NCBI GenBank assembly: GCA_019918135.1
Contig: WBZZ01004180.1
Span: 47,501-111,500, forward strand
DNA length: 64,000 bases
Source: Paulinella micropora
Lineage: Eukaryota; Cercozoa; Imbricatea; Euglyphida; Paulinellidae
Reading direction: 5' to 3'
Positions within the stretch are counted from its first letter, which is position 1. Each line of letters begins with the position of its first letter. A program made the translations under genes and the position numbers. Below the pieces are notes generated by a model. The model was not told the origin of the DNA, did no database searches, and saw only the letters and a program-made list of their open reading frames with translations. This document shows, piece after piece, positions 62,380 through 64,000 of the stretch.

Positions 62380-62542
62380 CCGAACTCGTCGGAGTGTGAT
62401 AGAGGGGGAAAAGGTCTAGGCTCAAATATTCAGTACTCAAGTTTCCGAACACACTAACAGTTGGCGGCTCTGATGAACTACTCAGAACTCAGAACAGCCG
62501 CACCGAAAAACTTGAGGACTGAAAAAAACATGAACAAACACC
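62373..62542. repeat. 170-bp direct repeat, copy 1
   Basis: CAGACATCCGAACTCGTCGG ... AACAAACACC. Matches 63160-63328 with about a dozen differences. It begins exactly where Copia B stops, so it is probably the end of an inserted element. Confidence 0.8.
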
Positions 62543-62898
62543 GGTGCTCTCTATTATTAATATTAATTGACCGGGTGGAGGAGGGGATAGTGGAAGGAAA
62601 AACCTGAATCCAATACTGGGTGGAGGAGGGGAGAGCGGACGGTGAAACTAACCTTAGAGTAACAAAACAATCCTGCGGACCGGAACGAACCTACATTGAC
62701 ACGGGGAGGCACCTAGCAGGCCGGACAAATGACTAGTCGTTCAGTGCGACTACTACCAGAGGCAGCACCAGCAGTCCGAAGGGGAAACAGAACAAGAAAA
62801 GAACGCAGGCCACTAGGAGGGAAGAACGCCACAGAGCCCTAAAGGCGGGGAAGAAGGAAAGAAAAAGAAGACAAAAAGGGAAGGGTGGGCGGGAGTTT

Positions 62899-62934
62899 GA
62901 AAGTTGGGAAGATCTGACGATCTTCCCAACTTTC
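62899..62934. other. Perfect 16-bp-stem palindrome
   Basis: GAAAGTTGGGAAGATC, loop TGAC, then the exact inverse. Confidence 0.9.
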
Positions 62935-62965
62935 CAACCTAGGCCTAACCAGACGCCGGAGGAAA

Positions 62966-62990
62966 CACGCGCCGGCGGAGCCGGCGCGTG
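62966..62990. other. Perfect 11-bp-stem palindrome
   Basis: CACGCGCCGGC, loop GGA, GCCGGCGCGTG. Very GC-rich. Confidence 0.9.
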
Positions 62991-63032
62991 AAGCCGCACC
63001 GACCGGACTGTCGCAAAAACCGAAACGCCTCA

Positions 63033-63098
63033 AACGGAACTTTAACGGCGGTTAATTCCGGGCGAAGCCCGGAACAAACCATAAATTAAAGTTCCGTT
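63033..63098. other. Nested palindromes with a GCGAAGC mini-hairpin
   Basis: Outer arms AACGGAACTTTAA (63033-63045) and TTAAAGTTCCGTT (63086-63098). Between them is TTCCGGGC-GAA-GCCCGGAA (63056-63074), with the same GCGAAGC core as the Helitron 3' hairpins. Confidence 0.85.
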
Positions 63099-63159
63099 AT
63101 CGTTGCGTTCCGCTTTAAGTGAGGATGAGAACAAAGAAACTTTAACGAGTTTAGTGGCC

Positions 63160-63328
63160 CAGACATCCGAACTCGTCGGAGTGTGATGGAGGGGGGAAAG
63201 GTCTAGGCTCAAATATTCAGTACTCAAGTTTCCGAAAACACTAACAGTTGGCGGCTCTGATGAACTACTCAGAACTCAGAACAGCTGAACGAAAAACTTG
63301 AGGACTGAAAACAACATTAACAAACACC
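63160..63328. repeat. 170-bp direct repeat, copy 2
   Basis: Second copy of 62373-62542, directly followed by the tyrosine-recombinase fragment. Confidence 0.8.
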
Positions 63329-63343
63329 TCCACCATTTGAGCC

Positions 63344-63727
63344 TTAGAGATTCCCCGACCCCCCCATAGCCTTCTGTTCGGCCACCAACTCAGCCATCCT
63401 CGCGCCCACGTAGAGGCGGAAACAAGCCGAAGACCAACGCACAGCGCGCATGATCGTAGAATCCGAAGCGCCCAGCGAAAAGAGAGGTGCAGCACCGCCA
63501 CGATGAAGAGAGATTCCGTTGAAACAACCACCTGTTGCAACTCCGGCCTTCTGTAGAAGATTGCGCGCGGTATTAACGAAAGTGGAACGATCGAGCGGCG
63601 AGTTATCAGCAAGGCGAAAGTAGGGAGCCAGAGGGAGCTTGAAGACGTCTCGACTCGACTCGAGTGCTTCATCCAGGCATGCGGGCAGATGATCGGGTTG
63701 GCCTGTTCTCCGAGACCGACCTCGCAC
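63344..63727 (-). pseudogene. Tyrosine-recombinase C-terminal fragment (DIRS/Crypton-like)
   Basis: A minus-strand frame of about 127 codons. ISLHRGGAAPLFSLGASDST then IMRAVRWSSACFRLYV matches the end of the tyrosine-recombinase fold (H-x-R-G-G-A...G-x-x...R-W-S-S...Y). This form is typical of DIRS retroelements and Cryptons. The nearby 170-bp repeats and palindromes could be its terminal sequences. Only the C-terminal part is present here; fossil fragment. Confidence 0.6.
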
Positions 63728-64000
63728 CCTCGACGGAATGGATCTTGCTTAGCTCCGTCTAGGTGTTAACATGCTATACACTATATTATTACTATTGTTG
63801 TTTCCTCTCAATGGAACTGGAATATCACATTTAACCGTTAGATTAGTAACAGTGCCACCAGTAACCGGAATTGTAAACTAACAATATATTACCAATTTAC
63901 TCTGACTAATTCCGGAATTATCGGCACTACAGATAATAATAACAAAGGTTCTAGAGCATTCCAGAACAGAGTTACGGTTAATGATATATTCACTCTAATA
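63728..64000. other. AT-rich end of window
   Basis: No gene or repeat recognised; several ATTA-rich stretches. Confidence 0.4.

Larger units (their letters stand above)
62543..63159. other. GC-rich spacer with a palindrome cluster
   Basis: About 617 bp between the two direct repeats, with no convincing ORF. It contains four perfect inverted repeats within 200 bp (62899-62934, 62966-62990, 63056-63074, and the arms 63033-63045/63086-63098). Confidence 0.6.

Overview
The window is eukaryotic repeat-rich DNA with one clear host-type gene. It carries tRNA-derived SINEs with internal Pol III boxes, non-autonomous Helitrons, Ty1/Copia and Ty3/Gypsy LTR elements, a Polinton (Maverick), a large intron-bearing DNA transposon and an F-box/leucine-rich-repeat gene. 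This mix fits an alga or other protist, or another lineage with a varied transposon load. I cannot name the organism from sequence alone.

Layout. 1-12,160 is a head-to-tail train of at least five SINE families (called A to E here), all in the same orientation and all ending in (ATT)n. Three non-autonomous Helitrons of 1.1-1.4 kb (350-1428, 2202-3622, 6595-7885) sit in or beside these tails. 12,175-14,012 is an F-box/LRR gene (+). 14,101-14,640 holds a small inverted-repeat element and a related direct repeat. 14,734-36,460 is a Copia element with 196-bp LTRs and TAGTT target duplications, split by a Polinton (16,420-29,206; 341-bp TIRs, AAGTGT target duplications). 36,766-36,910 and 56,348-56,411 are the two halves of a minus-strand Copia LTR. 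A young Gypsy element (36,911-56,347) splits that LTR, and a DNA transposon of about 8.8 kb with TIRs of about 637 bp (40,211-49,053) splits the Gypsy gag. 56,412-57,120 and 58,620-62,372 are minus-strand Copia remains. Between them lies a tandem duplication encoding small Cys-rich modules. 62,373-63,328 has 170-bp direct repeats around a cluster of perfect DNA palindromes, next to a tyrosine-recombinase fragment (63,344-63,727).

How the parts relate. The region is a nested accretion of elements. The minus-strand Copia was hit by Gypsy (LTRs differ at about 1 of 236 sites), and Gypsy was then hit by the DNA transposon. Independently, the plus-strand Copia (LTRs differ at about 5 of 196 sites) was hit by the Polinton, whose TIRs are nearly identical. 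In the left third, each SINE appears to have landed in the (ATT)n tail of the previous one. All five SINE families share a short motif (GGAGGC-N2-ATG) shortly before the tail, as expected if one LINE reverse transcriptase with a taste for ATT repeats moved them all. No such LINE is in the window.

The DNA transposon is the best candidate for an undescribed system. It has two divergent spliced genes. One is a DDE-type transposase with a Cys-containing N-terminal part and a C-terminal SAP domain. The other encodes a Lys/Glu-rich, coiled-coil protein of unknown function. Each terminus carries a perfect 18-bp palindrome.
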